Assembly (NCBI GenBank): GCA_025526915.1
Contig: JAHLKH010000220.1
Location: 1 to 37,903, forward strand
DNA from: Entophlyctis helioformis
Lineage: Eukaryota > Chytridiomycota > Chytridiomycetes > Chytridiales > Chytriomycetaceae
DNA: 37,903 bases
Direction of reading: 5' to 3'
Under the pieces are notes generated by a model. It saw nothing but the letters and a program-made list of their open reading frames with translations. It made no database searches and was not told the DNA's origin. Positions 13,866 to 22,332 of this stretch are shown here, in pieces. The first letter of the stretch is position 1, and the number at the start of each line of letters is the position of its first letter. Both the position numbers and the translations under genes were made by a program.

Positions 13866-14230
13866 GCAGGTGGGGGGTTGAATAAAACGGGTCAAGAAGG
13901 AAAGCGACCGACGCACCGGTGATGTGCTGCAGGTCACGCGGTCGGTGGATGCGAGGGGATGGACGCGAGCAACGACGCGAGCAACGATGCGAGGGGATGA
14001 GACGAGTCTGTGATGGTATGAGACGCGACGCGCAGTGCTGAGTGCTTGTTTGTGGGTAGAGGAAGAGGGCCGGGCAGGAAACGAGATCACGGAGCCGCCC
14101 GCGACTCTGCCCCAGACCCACGAAGCGTCAGACCCACGAAGCGTCCGACCCTCAGCACCGCACAGCAGAGCGCAGCGCAGCACAGCACAGTCGAACCCAC
14201 ACACCTCACACACACACACACACACACAAC
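13866..14230. promoter_or_regulatory. Divergent promoter region, gelsolin-repeat gene / SUB2
   Basis: 365 bp between two divergent start codons. It holds short direct repeats (CGAGCAACGA and GCGAGGGGATG units near 13950-14000; CAGACCCACGAAGCGTC twice near 14110-14150) and a CA dinucleotide run immediately before the SUB2 ATG. I see no TATA box and no gene. Confidence 0.5.
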
Positions 14231-16945
14231 ATGTCGTTTGAGTTTGCCGACGACCTGATCGACTACAACGAGGAGGACGAGCTGGAGGCTCCCTCTGGGG
14301 CTGCCGCCGCCGGTGCCAACGGTGCCAGCGGTGCCAACGGAGCCAGCGGCGCAGCGTCTGCGGGCGGCCTCGTGTCGGTGACGGGCGCAGGCGGTGCAGG
14401 TGCAGCGGCTGGTGCCGGGCCCGACGGCGGCGACAAGGAGGCCAAGAAGGGCTCGTACGTGGGCGTGCATGCCACGGGCTTCCGCGACTTTCTGCTCAAG
14501 CCCGAGCTGCTGCGTGCCATTGGCGACTGCGGTTTCGAGCACCCGTCGGAAGGTGTGTGGTGCCTGTGTGTCTCTCTATGTCTGTGTCTATGTCTATGCT
14601 CTGTCTGTGTCTGCGTCTATGGCTCTGTCTGCGGCTCTGTTGTTGTGCTGTGTTGTTGTGCTGCCCATGTCCATGTCCATGCGGCTGGCTGGCTGGCTGG
14701 CTGGCTGGCTGTGCTGAGCGTGCGAGAGCGGCCCCCGCTGGGCAACCCTGGCGGGCTGTCTCACGCCGTCTCTCGCCGTCTCTCGCCGTCGCTGGCTGTC
14801 TCTCGCCGCCTCTCGCACAGCAACCGCCTGCCTGCCTGGCAACCGCCTGCTGCCTGCCCAGTGCTGTGCTGCGATCACCTTTTGCGCCGCTGCTGACACA
14901 CGCACCCTTGTCTGTCTGCCAACGCCTGTCGACGCCTGCCCACTTGACGACGCCTTCGCACTTGACGACGCCTGCCTCCGCCTGCAGTGCAGCAAGAGTG
15001 CATCCCGCAGGCCATCCTCGGCATGGACGTGCTCTGCCAGGCAAAGTCGGGCATGGGCAAGACCGCCGTCTTCGTGCTCGCCTCGCTGCAGCAGACCGAC
15101 ACGTCGGGCGCCGCCTCGGTCTCGTCGGACCCGTCCATCCTCGTCCTCTGCCACACCCGCGAGCTCGCCTTCCAGATCCGCAACGAGTACGCCCGCTTCT
15201 CAAAGTACCTGCCCGACGTCAAGACGGCCGTCCTCTACGGCGGCACCCCCATCCGCCAGAACGTCGACACGCTCAAGAACGACAAGCCGCAGATCATCGT
15301 CGGCACCCCCGGCCGCATCCTCGCCCTCGTCCGCGACAAGGTGCTCTCGCTCAAGAACATCAAGCACTTTGTGCTCGACGAGTGCGACAAGATGCTCGAT
15401 GCCCTGGGTATGTCGTCTCTCTCCTGTTCATCTCCGCGTCTCCGTCAACATCCATCTTCCCATCCCTCCCGTCGGTGGCTGCCGCATTCGCTGTCGCTGT
15501 CGCAGAGACGCTGGGCTCCGACGCGTTGCAGGCGACCTGGGCGTGAGCGTGAGCGTGGGCTTGCGTAGACGTTGTCATGTGTGCGCTGGCTGCCCTTGCG
15601 CAGCCGTCACCACCGTCTGGTCTCGAGCGGAAATGACGGCGCTCGTCTTGCCCATCGCCGCGTCAGTCAACGCGACTTTTCCAGCAGTCACGACTCTTTG
15701 GCAGTCGAGCAGTCGAGCAGGCGAGCAGGCGGGCAGCATGGCAGGCAGGCAGCGTCGGTTGCTTCTGGCTTTCCTGGATATCCGATGCACAACCTGGGTG
15801 ATGACTCTACATGCTTAACCCAGCTCTTCGAAGGCCGGCACAATGTGCGTCACTGCACAGCTCGCTCTCTTGAGAAGGACGTCCAGCCTGACAGGTTGTG
15901 CATCATCCACCTGCGTATCCACACCGGCCACGCTCAGCCCACGCTGCTCAGACTGTGCGCCACGCCTACGCCCACATCCATGCGCAGTCATGCCGCCGCG
16001 TTTCAGCTCCACAGCCTCAGCCGCCCACTCCCCCCATAGCTCTCTCTTCTATTCATCTCCCTTTCCCCACTGTTTTCTCTGCGCAGCCTGTCTGCACCGA
16101 GCCAAGCCAACCAACGCTTTTCCTCTCTTTCTTCCTCCCCTCTGCGACCACAATGCTCGTCTCGGATCGCCTTGACTCGGATCCCGGCCCGCTCGGACAG
16201 ACATGCGCAAGGACGTTCAGGACATTTTCCGTGCCACGCCTCACCACAAGCAGGTCATGATGTACAGTGCCACTCTCAGCAAGGAGATCCGCCTTGTCTG
16301 CAAGAAGTTTATGCAAAACGTGAGTCTTGCTCTGTTCTCTTTGGCCGTCTCGACTGTCCAAGGATGCTGACACTGGCCGACACGCCTTGCTATGCGCAGC
16401 CCCTCGAGATCTTTGTCGACGACCAGACCAAGCTGACTCTCCACGGTCTCCAGCAGTACTACGTCAAGCTGGACGAGGCTGCCAAGACCCGCAAGCTGCA
16501 CGATCTCCTTGACGAGCTCGACTTTAACCAGGTCTGCATCTTTGTGCGCTCGGTCCAGCGCGCCATTGCCCTCGAGCAGCTGCTTTCCAGCAGCAACTTC
16601 CCGTCCATCTGCATCCACTCGAGCTTGCCGCAAGAAGAGCGCATCGCCCGCTACAAGTCGTTCAAGAGCTTCGAGAAGCGCATCATGGTGGCCACAGACA
16701 TTTTTGGCCGTGGCATTGACGTTGAGCGCGTCAACATTGTCATCAACTACGACATGTCCGACTCGCCCGACGCATACCTTCACCGTGTCGGCCGTGCCGG
16801 ACGATTCGGCACCAAGGGTCTGGCTATCACATTCATCTCCTCGGAGGCTGACCAGGAGGTGCTCAAGCTCGTCCAGGGGCGCTTCGAGGTCAAGTTTGCA
16901 GAACTGCCCGAGACCATTGATCCCTCCACCTACCGTGCCTCGTGA
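14231..16945 (+). CDS. SUB2: DEAD-box RNA helicase SUB2/UAP56 (DDX39B)
   Basis: Spliceosomal and TREX-complex ATPase needed for spliceosome assembly and mRNA export. Four exons, 14231-14552, 14988-15407, 16201-16319 and 16400-16945, give 468 residues; every junction restores family sequence ([35 protein letters not shown]). Visible motifs are the start [15 protein letters not shown], the Q-motif region, AKSGMGKT (Walker A), PGR, DECD (the subfamily form of DEAD), YSATLS (motif III), [11 protein letters not shown] and [10 protein letters not shown] (motif VI). A Gly/Ala/Ser-rich insert of about 45 residues follows the first 22. No frameshift is seen. Introns are 435, 793 and 80 nt; the second is by far the longest well-bounded intron in the window and contains a snoRNA candidate. 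Confidence 0.96.
15787..15901 (+). ncRNA. Intronic C/D box snoRNA candidate in SUB2
   Basis: A C box GTGATGA (15798-15804) and a D box CTGA (15888-15891) are bracketed by a perfect 10-bp terminal stem: GCACAACCTG (15787-15796) pairs with CAGGTTGTGC (15892-15901), and both arms sit next to their boxes as in a canonical C/D snoRNA. The box-to-box span is about 94 nt, normal for the class. It lies in the sense direction inside SUB2 intron 2, about 300 nt before the 3' splice site. A possible C' box is TGAGAAG near 15871; no clear D' box is seen. The guide before box D would be the sequence ending GACGTCCAGC, but I cannot assign an rRNA target. Human DDX39B also hosts C/D snoRNAs (SNORD84, SNORD117) in its introns. 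Confidence 0.75.
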
Positions 16946-17144
16946 TCTGCACGAGACGGCTCGCTTCTAGCCTTGCTAGCATCCTTTGCCCCCCTCCTTC
17001 TGCGTACCTTCAATGAACCTTGGCACGGACTGAGCATGCTTGCTTCGCATCCAAAATGGTTTGTAGTCGCCATTCTTTGTCTGTTGTTCATTTTGATAAC
17101 GTAATGTATATATTAAAACTGCAAATTTTTCGGTCATGTGATGA

Positions 17145-17226
17145 GGGCGGATGGCCGAGCGGTCCAAGGCGCCACGTTAAGGCCGTGGTCTCTCCGGAGG
17201 CGTGGGTTCGAATCCCACTTCGCTCA
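17145..17226 (+). tRNA. tRNA-Leu (AAG)
   Basis: An 82-nt type II tRNA. The acceptor GGGCGGA pairs with TTCGCTC (two G-U pairs), followed by discriminator A. The D arm is GCCGAGCGGTCCAAGGC, the anticodon stem CCACG/CGTGG with loop TTAAGGC, the variable arm long as in leucine tRNAs, and the T arm GTGGG-TTCGAAT-CCCAC. The anticodon AAG at 17179-17181 reads CUU and, after A34-to-inosine editing, CUC. There is no intron. It stands alone between SUB2 and a reverse transcriptase fragment. Confidence 0.95.
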
Positions 17227-17231
17227 CTCAC

Positions 17232-17236
17232 TTTTT
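17232..17236 (+). terminator. RNA polymerase III terminator
   Basis: A run of five T residues begins five bases after the last tRNA-Leu base, the normal Pol III stop signal. Confidence 0.8.
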
Positions 17237-17269
17237 GCACGCCGAGCCTCATTGCTTGGCGGATGCGAC

Positions 17270-17640
17270 ATTCTTTTTGGATCAGGCGGCGGCGTCTCTA
17301 TCCCGCCACGCACGAACGAGTTCCTCAAGGCGCTCTACACGTCATCCTCTGCATGTGCACGATCAGGCAATGAGGCTCGCTGAGCCGTTCAACGTCAGGC
17401 GAGGCGTCCGCCAAGGCTGCCCGCTGTCTGGCCTCTTGTTCAATCTGTTCCCCAACAACATACTCGATGGCATCCCTGAGATCAGCATCCCAGCCGTGGC
17501 TGACGGTCATGGCATCCGTGGGCTGATGTTTGCAGACGATGTGGTCATTCTCGCAGGGTCGCATGCAGCATTGGCAGACGCGGTGAAAGTCGTGGCGGCA
17601 ATCACGTCTTCATTCCAACACGAGTCTTGGCTGTCCACTC
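17270..17640 (+). pseudogene. Non-LTR retrotransposon reverse transcriptase fragment
   Basis: Remnant of an RVT_1-type reverse transcriptase, as in LINE-like elements. In one frame (to about 17375) it reads SIPPRTNEFLKALYTSSSA. After a frame change it continues AEPFNVRRGVRQGCPLSGLL (RT motif B region) and GIRGLMFADDVVILAGS (the FADD catalytic motif C), ending near FQHES. The first catalytic Asp region, endonuclease and 3' end are absent. The frameshift and truncation mean it is dead. It begins about 45 bp after tRNA-Leu and ends at the stop codon of the opposite-strand ankyrin gene. Confidence 0.85.
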
Positions 17641-17641
17641 G

Positions 17642-19150
17642 TCACCTGCTTGACGCTTGCAGTTTCTTGATGGTCGACTTGAGCCGCTTGATGGTAGTGG
17701 TCTTGATGTCATCTCCTTGGTTAGCTTCCACAAGCAGTGCCTGTGCCTGGTCCAGCGTAAGACTGCCAAGCAGGACATTGGCAATTTCGGCAGTCCCGGC
17801 CAAGTCGAGTGCTCTGAGCCCAACCGCGTATCCGCATTCCAGCAAGTACGGCAGCTCCTCGGCGTTGCCCAATCTAACCACAGATTCCATGGCGCGGCTT
17901 GATGCGCGGCAGCCTTTGGAGTGCATGTACGTGGCGACGTCAAAGTGTCCATGGATGATGGCCTCGTCCAGCGCGTCTGACGTGTACTCTAAACCGCGGG
18001 TCTCGTGAAGCCACTTGATGACATGAAGACGACCGTATGTAGCCGCGTCACTTATCGCTGCAGCTGTGCATCCTTCCGTCCTGTTCTCATGGAGCCACTT
18101 GATGGCAGGAAAATGGCCGTGCTCAGCCGCCCTATCCATGGCACGAGTCGTGCATCCTTCCGTCCTGTTGGCATGCAGCCACTGGACGACATGTAGATGT
18201 CCGTTGCGAGCCGCGAAATCCATGGCTCGAGTCGTGCATGCCGCACCTAGATCAAACAAGTACTGCAGTACGTCGAGATGCCCACGGCGCGCTACTAGAT
18301 CAACGATCTCATGCCAGTACTCGCTTGCCGCATCATACTCGGCCAGCCAGTCCTGGAGAGTGCAGTACATGACGTCAAGATGCTTGAGCAGATCGAGGAA
18401 CCCATAGAAGATTGCCAGGCGAGCGAGTGCGATCGGATACGTAAAGTCGAGCAGATCAAACCAGCCGTGCCGCATGGGAATGAGAAGCAGGCGGTGGGTG
18501 CTCCAGTCGTCGTTGTTGAACGAGTAGTCGTAGTCGTTCTTGTATGCGTCTGAGCCTGCATATCTTCCCTCGGTGTAGTCAGGAAAGCGCTTGCAGAGAC
18601 GATCGTACATGGAGCGAGAGTGTGCGAGGAGCAGTCCGTTGTCGGCCTCCAGCCAAACGAAAGGCAGCAGATCCAGATCGCCCTGCCAGTCCATCTTGAG
18701 CGCATCGGTCCACAGCTCCATCTTGGTCTCATCGTCGAGTTTGGCTGTGTCGCCGAGCAGTCCGCACAGGAAGCGAGTGAGCGGGCCGGCTGCCTTGAGG
18801 ATCATGGCATGGATCTCGGCGGGCTTGCCGTCCCAGTGGCTGCGTCCGAACGCAAGGTCGCCGGTGGCTGGCGGCACCACATAGCGAGGCACACCTGGCT
18901 GAGCAGTCGTTGCTGCTGGCTGTCCTGGTAACCCTGGCTCGACGGCTTGGCTGCCGCTCGCACCAACGACCTGCTCGACCACAGCCAGCACAATGTCCGT
19001 GCGACCAAGGGCAACCAGCAGCTCGGCTGTGCTCTGCAGCTGGCTCTGCAGACTGCGCACTTGGTCGTCGCTGGCTGCTGCTGCTGCTGCACTGACTGTC
19101 TTTCGTCGCCTCAACTGCATCGTCGCAGCTGCTTGTGGATGTCCTGACAA
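17642..19150 (-). CDS. F-box-like / ankyrin-type repeat protein
   Basis: One uninterrupted frame of 502 residues; the start could be 19150 (MSGHPQ) or the internal MQLRRRK. The order is a basic start, a heptad-like helix (VRSLQSQLQSTAELLVALG), a Pro/Gln linker, an F-box-like segment (WDGKPAEIHAMILKAAGPLTRFLCGLL), and divergent ankyrin-type repeats: RGHLDVLQYLFDLGA, NGHLHVVQWLHANRTEGCT, HGHFPAIKWLHENRTEGCT, YGRLHVIKWLHETRG, HGHFDVATYMHSKGC. A short lysine-rich helix ends the protein. F-box plus ankyrin proteins often act as substrate receptors of SCF ubiquitin ligases; that role is inference here. This repeat style occurs in large families in chytrids, amoebae and giant viruses. The gene is intact although reverse transcriptase scraps lie on both sides. 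Confidence 0.8.
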   Translation of the reverse strand: MSGHPQAAATMQLRRRKTVSAAAAAASDDQVRSLQSQLQSTAELLVALGRTDIVLAVVEQVVGASGSQAVEPGLPGQPAATTAQPGVPRYVVPPATGDLAFGRSHWDGKPAEIHAMILKAAGPLTRFLCGLLGDTAKLDDETKMELWTDALKMDWQGDLDLLPFVWLEADNGLLLAHSRSMYDRLCKRFPDYTEGRYAGSDAYKNDYDYSFNNDDWSTHRLLLIPMRHGWFDLLDFTYPIALARLAIFYGFLDLLKHLDVMYCTLQDWLAEYDAASEYWHEIVDLVARRGHLDVLQYLFDLGAACTTRAMDFAARNGHLHVVQWLHANRTEGCTTRAMDRAAEHGHFPAIKWLHENRTEGCTAAAISDAATYGRLHVIKWLHETRGLEYTSDALDEAIIHGHFDVATYMHSKGCRASSRAMESVVRLGNAEELPYLLECGYAVGLRALDLAGTAEIANVLLGSLTLDQAQALLVEANQGDDIKTTTIKRLKSTIKKLQASSR

Positions 19151-19173
19151 ACTCCGCTCGACGCGACCGCGTC

Positions 19174-19230
19174 CATCTGGTCTGCTCGCTCTCTGTGCCG
19201 TTCAGCGTCAGGCGAGGCATCTGCCAAGGC
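19174..19230 (+). mobile_element. Second reverse transcriptase scrap, homologous to the 17.4 kb fragment
   Basis: The sequence around 19198-19230 matches 17385-17417 at nearly every position (CCGTTCA-CGTCAGGCGAGGC then CCAAGGC) in the same orientation, and translates to VPFSVRRGICQGS against EPFNVRRGVRQGC. It is a copy of RT motif B that stops abruptly where ABCC transporter sequence begins. The two scraps flank the ankyrin gene. Confidence 0.7.
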
Positions 19231-20305
19231 AGTTCGCGTGCGTGGCTGTCGCTTCGTCTGCAGCTCCTCGTATCTACCGTCGTCCTCGTTGTCATCGCAC
19301 TCAGTGCCACCAAGAACATCACTGGCTCGGCTGTAGGTCTTGCCATCTTCGGTGCTCTCAAGATTGGCGAGAACGTTGTGGACACATTGGGCGATGTTGC
19401 CGAGACCGAGGCTGCCTTCAACTCGGTCGAGCGTCTCAACTACTACGCCAACGAGCTGCCGGCCGAGGCACCGCGCGTGATGCCCAACGACCCCAAGTCC
19501 AAGGACGAGTGGCCGACTGCCGGTGCACTTGCCATCCGCGACCTGCAGATCTGCTACGACTCGCGTCCCGACCACGCCGTCATCAAGAACCTGTCGCTCT
19601 CCATCCGTCCTGGCGAAAAGGTCGGCATTGTCGGCCGCACCGGCTCGGGCAAGAGCACGCTCATGACGGCCCTGTTCCGCATCATGGAGGCATCCAAGGG
19701 AATCCATCACCATCGACGGCCGCGACATTGCGACGCTCGGTCTCAAGACGCTGCGCTCTCGCCTGCAGATCATCCCGCAGGAGCCCGTGCTGTTCAAGGG
19801 AACCGTGCGGTCCAACCTCGACATGCTGCAGACGGGGTACACCGACGACCAGCTGTGGGAGTCGCTGTCGCTCGTGGGTCTCAAGGACTACGTGGCTGCG
19901 CAGACGGACAAGCTGGATGCGGCGATCGAGGAGAACGGATCCAACCTGTCGATGGGCCAGCGCCAGCTGCTGTGTCTTGCCAAGGCCATTCTCGCACGTC
20001 CCAAGGTGCTCATCATGGACGAGGCGACGGCGTCGGTGGATGCCGAGGCCGACAAGCGCATCCAAGAGTCGATCCGGTCGCAGTTTGCACACACAACGGT
20101 GCTGAGCATTGCGCACCGTCTCAACACGATTGCGGCGTTTGACCGCGTGCTTGTGCTTGACCAGGGCGAGATTGCCGAGTTTGATGCGCCGCATGTGCTG
20201 CTCGGTCGGGCTGGCTCAGCGTTTGGCGAGCTTGTGGATGCGACTGGTGCTGCCAACGCTGCCGTCATTCGCGAGATTGCGTCTGGCCACTACAACAACG
20301 CCTAA
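19231..20305 (+). pseudogene. ABCC-type ABC transporter, C-terminal fragment
   Basis: Only the last 355 or so residues of a full ABCC (MRP/YCF1-type) transporter, normally near 1,500. It opens inside the second membrane domain (RAWLSLRLQLL) and continues through SVERLNYY and the linker to the second nucleotide-binding domain: GRTGSGKST (Walker A), LSMGQRQLLCLAKAIL (signature), VLIMDEATASVD (Walker B), LSIAHRLNTI (H-loop). One extra A near 19700 shifts the frame inside FRIMEASKG; on both sides the frames read clean family sequence. There is no start codon or signal, and the upstream DNA is a reverse transcriptase scrap plus the oppositely oriented ankyrin gene. It is either a truncated pseudogene or an assembly join. 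The catalytic motifs are intact, so loss would be recent. Confidence 0.85.
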
Positions 20306-20327
20306 TCCATTGTCAATGTGCACCAAC

Positions 20328-20333
20328 AATAAA
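20328..20333 (+). promoter_or_regulatory. Polyadenylation signal AATAAA
   Basis: Canonical AATAAA 23 bp after the ABCC stop codon, in the 89-bp gap before the convergent membrane-protein gene. Confidence 0.65.
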
Positions 20334-20394
20334 CGCGTAGGATCTGTAGATGTATTGGCCGCTGATGACTTCATTTATGCGTTGAAAGGCCGAC

Positions 20395-21801
20395 TTACAT
20401 GGCCTTGAAGGTGCCAAACTTGCGCGCAATGACGAGCGCCATGATGAGCCGGTAGTTGCGCACGTAAAACTCTTGCGGGGTCGCCTTCATGCCAAACTCG
20501 CAGACCATCCTGGAAGGAATGCGCGGGTCAGTCGTTGCATGTGTGCAATCCAACCACCACATCCTCCAGCAGCAACGGCAAGGGCAACGCACGTGGTCTT
20601 GATTTTGTCGCGAGCGAGATAGTACACGGGTGCAAACACAACGCAGCAGCAGGTGATCACGCACAGAGCCTGCATCCACGGGTTGCGTGCCATGCGCGAG
20701 ACGTCGTGGCTTGCATATGCCGACACCTTGCTTCCTGGATACTGAGTGCTCACAGTGATGGTAGCGCGGTAGCCAGCAGCACGCACACAGGACTTGATGG
20801 CCTTTTTGAGATTGTAGACATCCCACGCGATCACCTTTTCAAGGTTGATCCTACGGCAAGGCGACACCGAGCAACAAGTAGCAGATCAGCACGCCTGGCT
20901 GTGCACGCCCCTCATCTGCAACATCAATGACGCGACTGGGATGCAGACACTCACTCTTTGAGCTTGTTAGTTGACAGTGCATACGTTTCGAGCGCCTCAC
21001 GGATCGTCATGGGCTTGTCGCCAGCACCCGACGGCACGCAGACGATGCGCGTCCACGTATCTTGGATGTACTCGGTCACGTCCAGCTCAAACCGAAAGTC
21101 GGTCACAGTCCTGGTCTCGGTGCGTGTGCCATTGCTCGAGTGGACAGTGCGCCGCTCAACATGCGTGCCGGTGACCTTGATGAAAAACAACGGCTTGGAC
21201 GCATACGTCACAAAGTACTTCCACAGCTCATCGACCTTTCCGTGCAAGGTCTGTCAGTCTGGCGATTACCTGCCCACTTGCTTTTGCCACACCACACACT
21301 CCACACTCTACACCCTACACTCACATCATCGTCAAGGACCATATCCCACGACTCGACATTGTTGTGCATGGCCGAGCGCTGCACTTTGACGGTTGAAGGG
21401 CCGCTGATGGGCACAACCTGGTGACGGTACAGGATCGTGTTTTCGGGGAGAGTACCAAAGTAGGTGCCGGCGACATGGGTCTCGTTGGCAGCATCGTCGG
21501 TCTCGGGATCCGCCCTGTCTGCGGAACCACCAGCATCGTGCACTGCTGCTTCGTACGAAGGCGGCGACGCCACCGACGCATCGACTGGGCTGTGGCTGTG
21601 CACCGCCTGCTGCTGTGGCTGCTGAGGCTGCAGCATCTGCTGCTGAGCAGCAAGTTGCTGCTGCACAAAGGCGAGCTGGGCAAGGGACTCGGGAGAGTAT
21701 GCTGGCTTGGGTGCCTCGACCTGCACACCCTGCTGCTCCTGCTTTTTCTGCTGATCCATCGTCGTTTGGCGTTGGACAAAGCACAGCTTGCATTGCCACA
21801 T
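20395..21801 (-). CDS. Conserved-looking membrane protein with polyglutamine N-terminus, unknown function
   Basis: Not recognised as a named family. Exons are 21801 (or 21759, MDQQKKQEQQ) to 21325, 21250-20955, 20850 to about 20572, and 20509-20395. Exons 1-2 and 2-3 join in phase (DDD|TLHGKV and LKE|INLEKV); I could not find a clean exon 3-4 donor. Residues 1-100 are Gln/Pro/Ala-rich with a PPSYEAA motif of the PPxY type that WW-domain ligases bind. A beta-rich soluble part follows (THVERRTVHSSNGTRTETRT, FRFELDVTEYI), then a short helix (NLKKAIKSCV) and a hydrophobic hairpin (ALCVITCCCVVFAPVYYLA and VALAVAAG). The layout recalls uncharacterised fungal membrane proteins. It is convergent with ABCC and divergent from the next gene. 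Confidence 0.65.
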
Positions 21802-21909
21802 GATCTCATAATTCGTAACAATTGCGATCCAAATGTTTCTCGAGCTGTACCAGAATTGTCAATAACCAACAGCACAGGCTAAAGTTTTCTCTGCCCAGCG
21901 ATCTGCATC

Positions 21910-22332
21910 ATGTCTTACATGTCTGTCTGCCTGTGCACCGATTGCATCTCACATTGCATCGCCGCCGCTGCAGTCGTCGATACGACGTTTGCCTTGCTGT
22001 CGGCCCTCATCTTTGTCACTCTTCCATGGGAGAGCACCGTCGATGCCTGTGCCCGCCGCAACGGCAGATGGGAGAGACAGGACCGCCGCGACTGCGAGGA
22101 GGCTCGCGCGACTGCGTTCAACTTCTTGCTCTTCTTCTCCATCTTCCGCTTCGCCGTGCAGTGCGTGTGCGTCTACTATGTCGACCAGTACGCCAGAAAG
22201 ATTCACGCTCAACTTGCCCTTGATGACGCCGAGATGGGGATTGCTCCTTCAGATGACCTTGCCAAGTCTGCTGCTCCTGCCTCACTTGATGCCCCTGCCG
22301 CTCCTCAGCCAACCACCACCACAGCTCCTTGA
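21910..22332 (+). CDS. Small two-helix membrane protein, unknown function
   Basis: A 140-residue open frame, no family recognised. It has a Cys-rich start (MSYMSVCLCTDCISHC), a first hydrophobic segment (TTFALLSALIFVTLPW), a charged loop (ARRNGRWERQDRRDCEE), a second segment (FNFLLFFSIFRFAVQCVCVYYV) and an Ala/Pro/Thr tail. Hydrophobic segments separated by a charged loop argue for a real protein in DNA where random frames are usually Arg/Ala/Pro-rich. Its start is 108 bp from that of the divergent membrane-protein gene, so they probably share a promoter. Confidence 0.55.
   Translation: MSYMSVCLCTDCISHCIAAAAVVDTTFALLSALIFVTLPWESTVDACARRNGRWERQDRRDCEEARATAFNFLLFFSIFRFAVQCVCVYYVDQYARKIHAQLALDDAEMGIAPSDDLAKSAAPASLDAPAAPQPTTTTAP

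Noticed and set aside
8667..14225. Single 1,852-codon exon starting at 14225
   Set aside because: The first 120 codons look like leader DNA (CVCVCEVCG, from a GT run), 11060-10600 has intron features with a strong donor, and a GTATGT donor at 8729 precedes the frame's end.
15540..15660. A second C/D snoRNA in the 5' half of SUB2 intron 2
   Set aside because: AATGACG and GTCA strings occur but no C box consensus with a matching D box and terminal stem.
15843..16260. Open frames within SUB2 intron 2
   Set aside because: Translations are Ser/Pro/His-rich without motifs, and overlap the snoRNA candidate and the intron's pyrimidine-rich 3' end.
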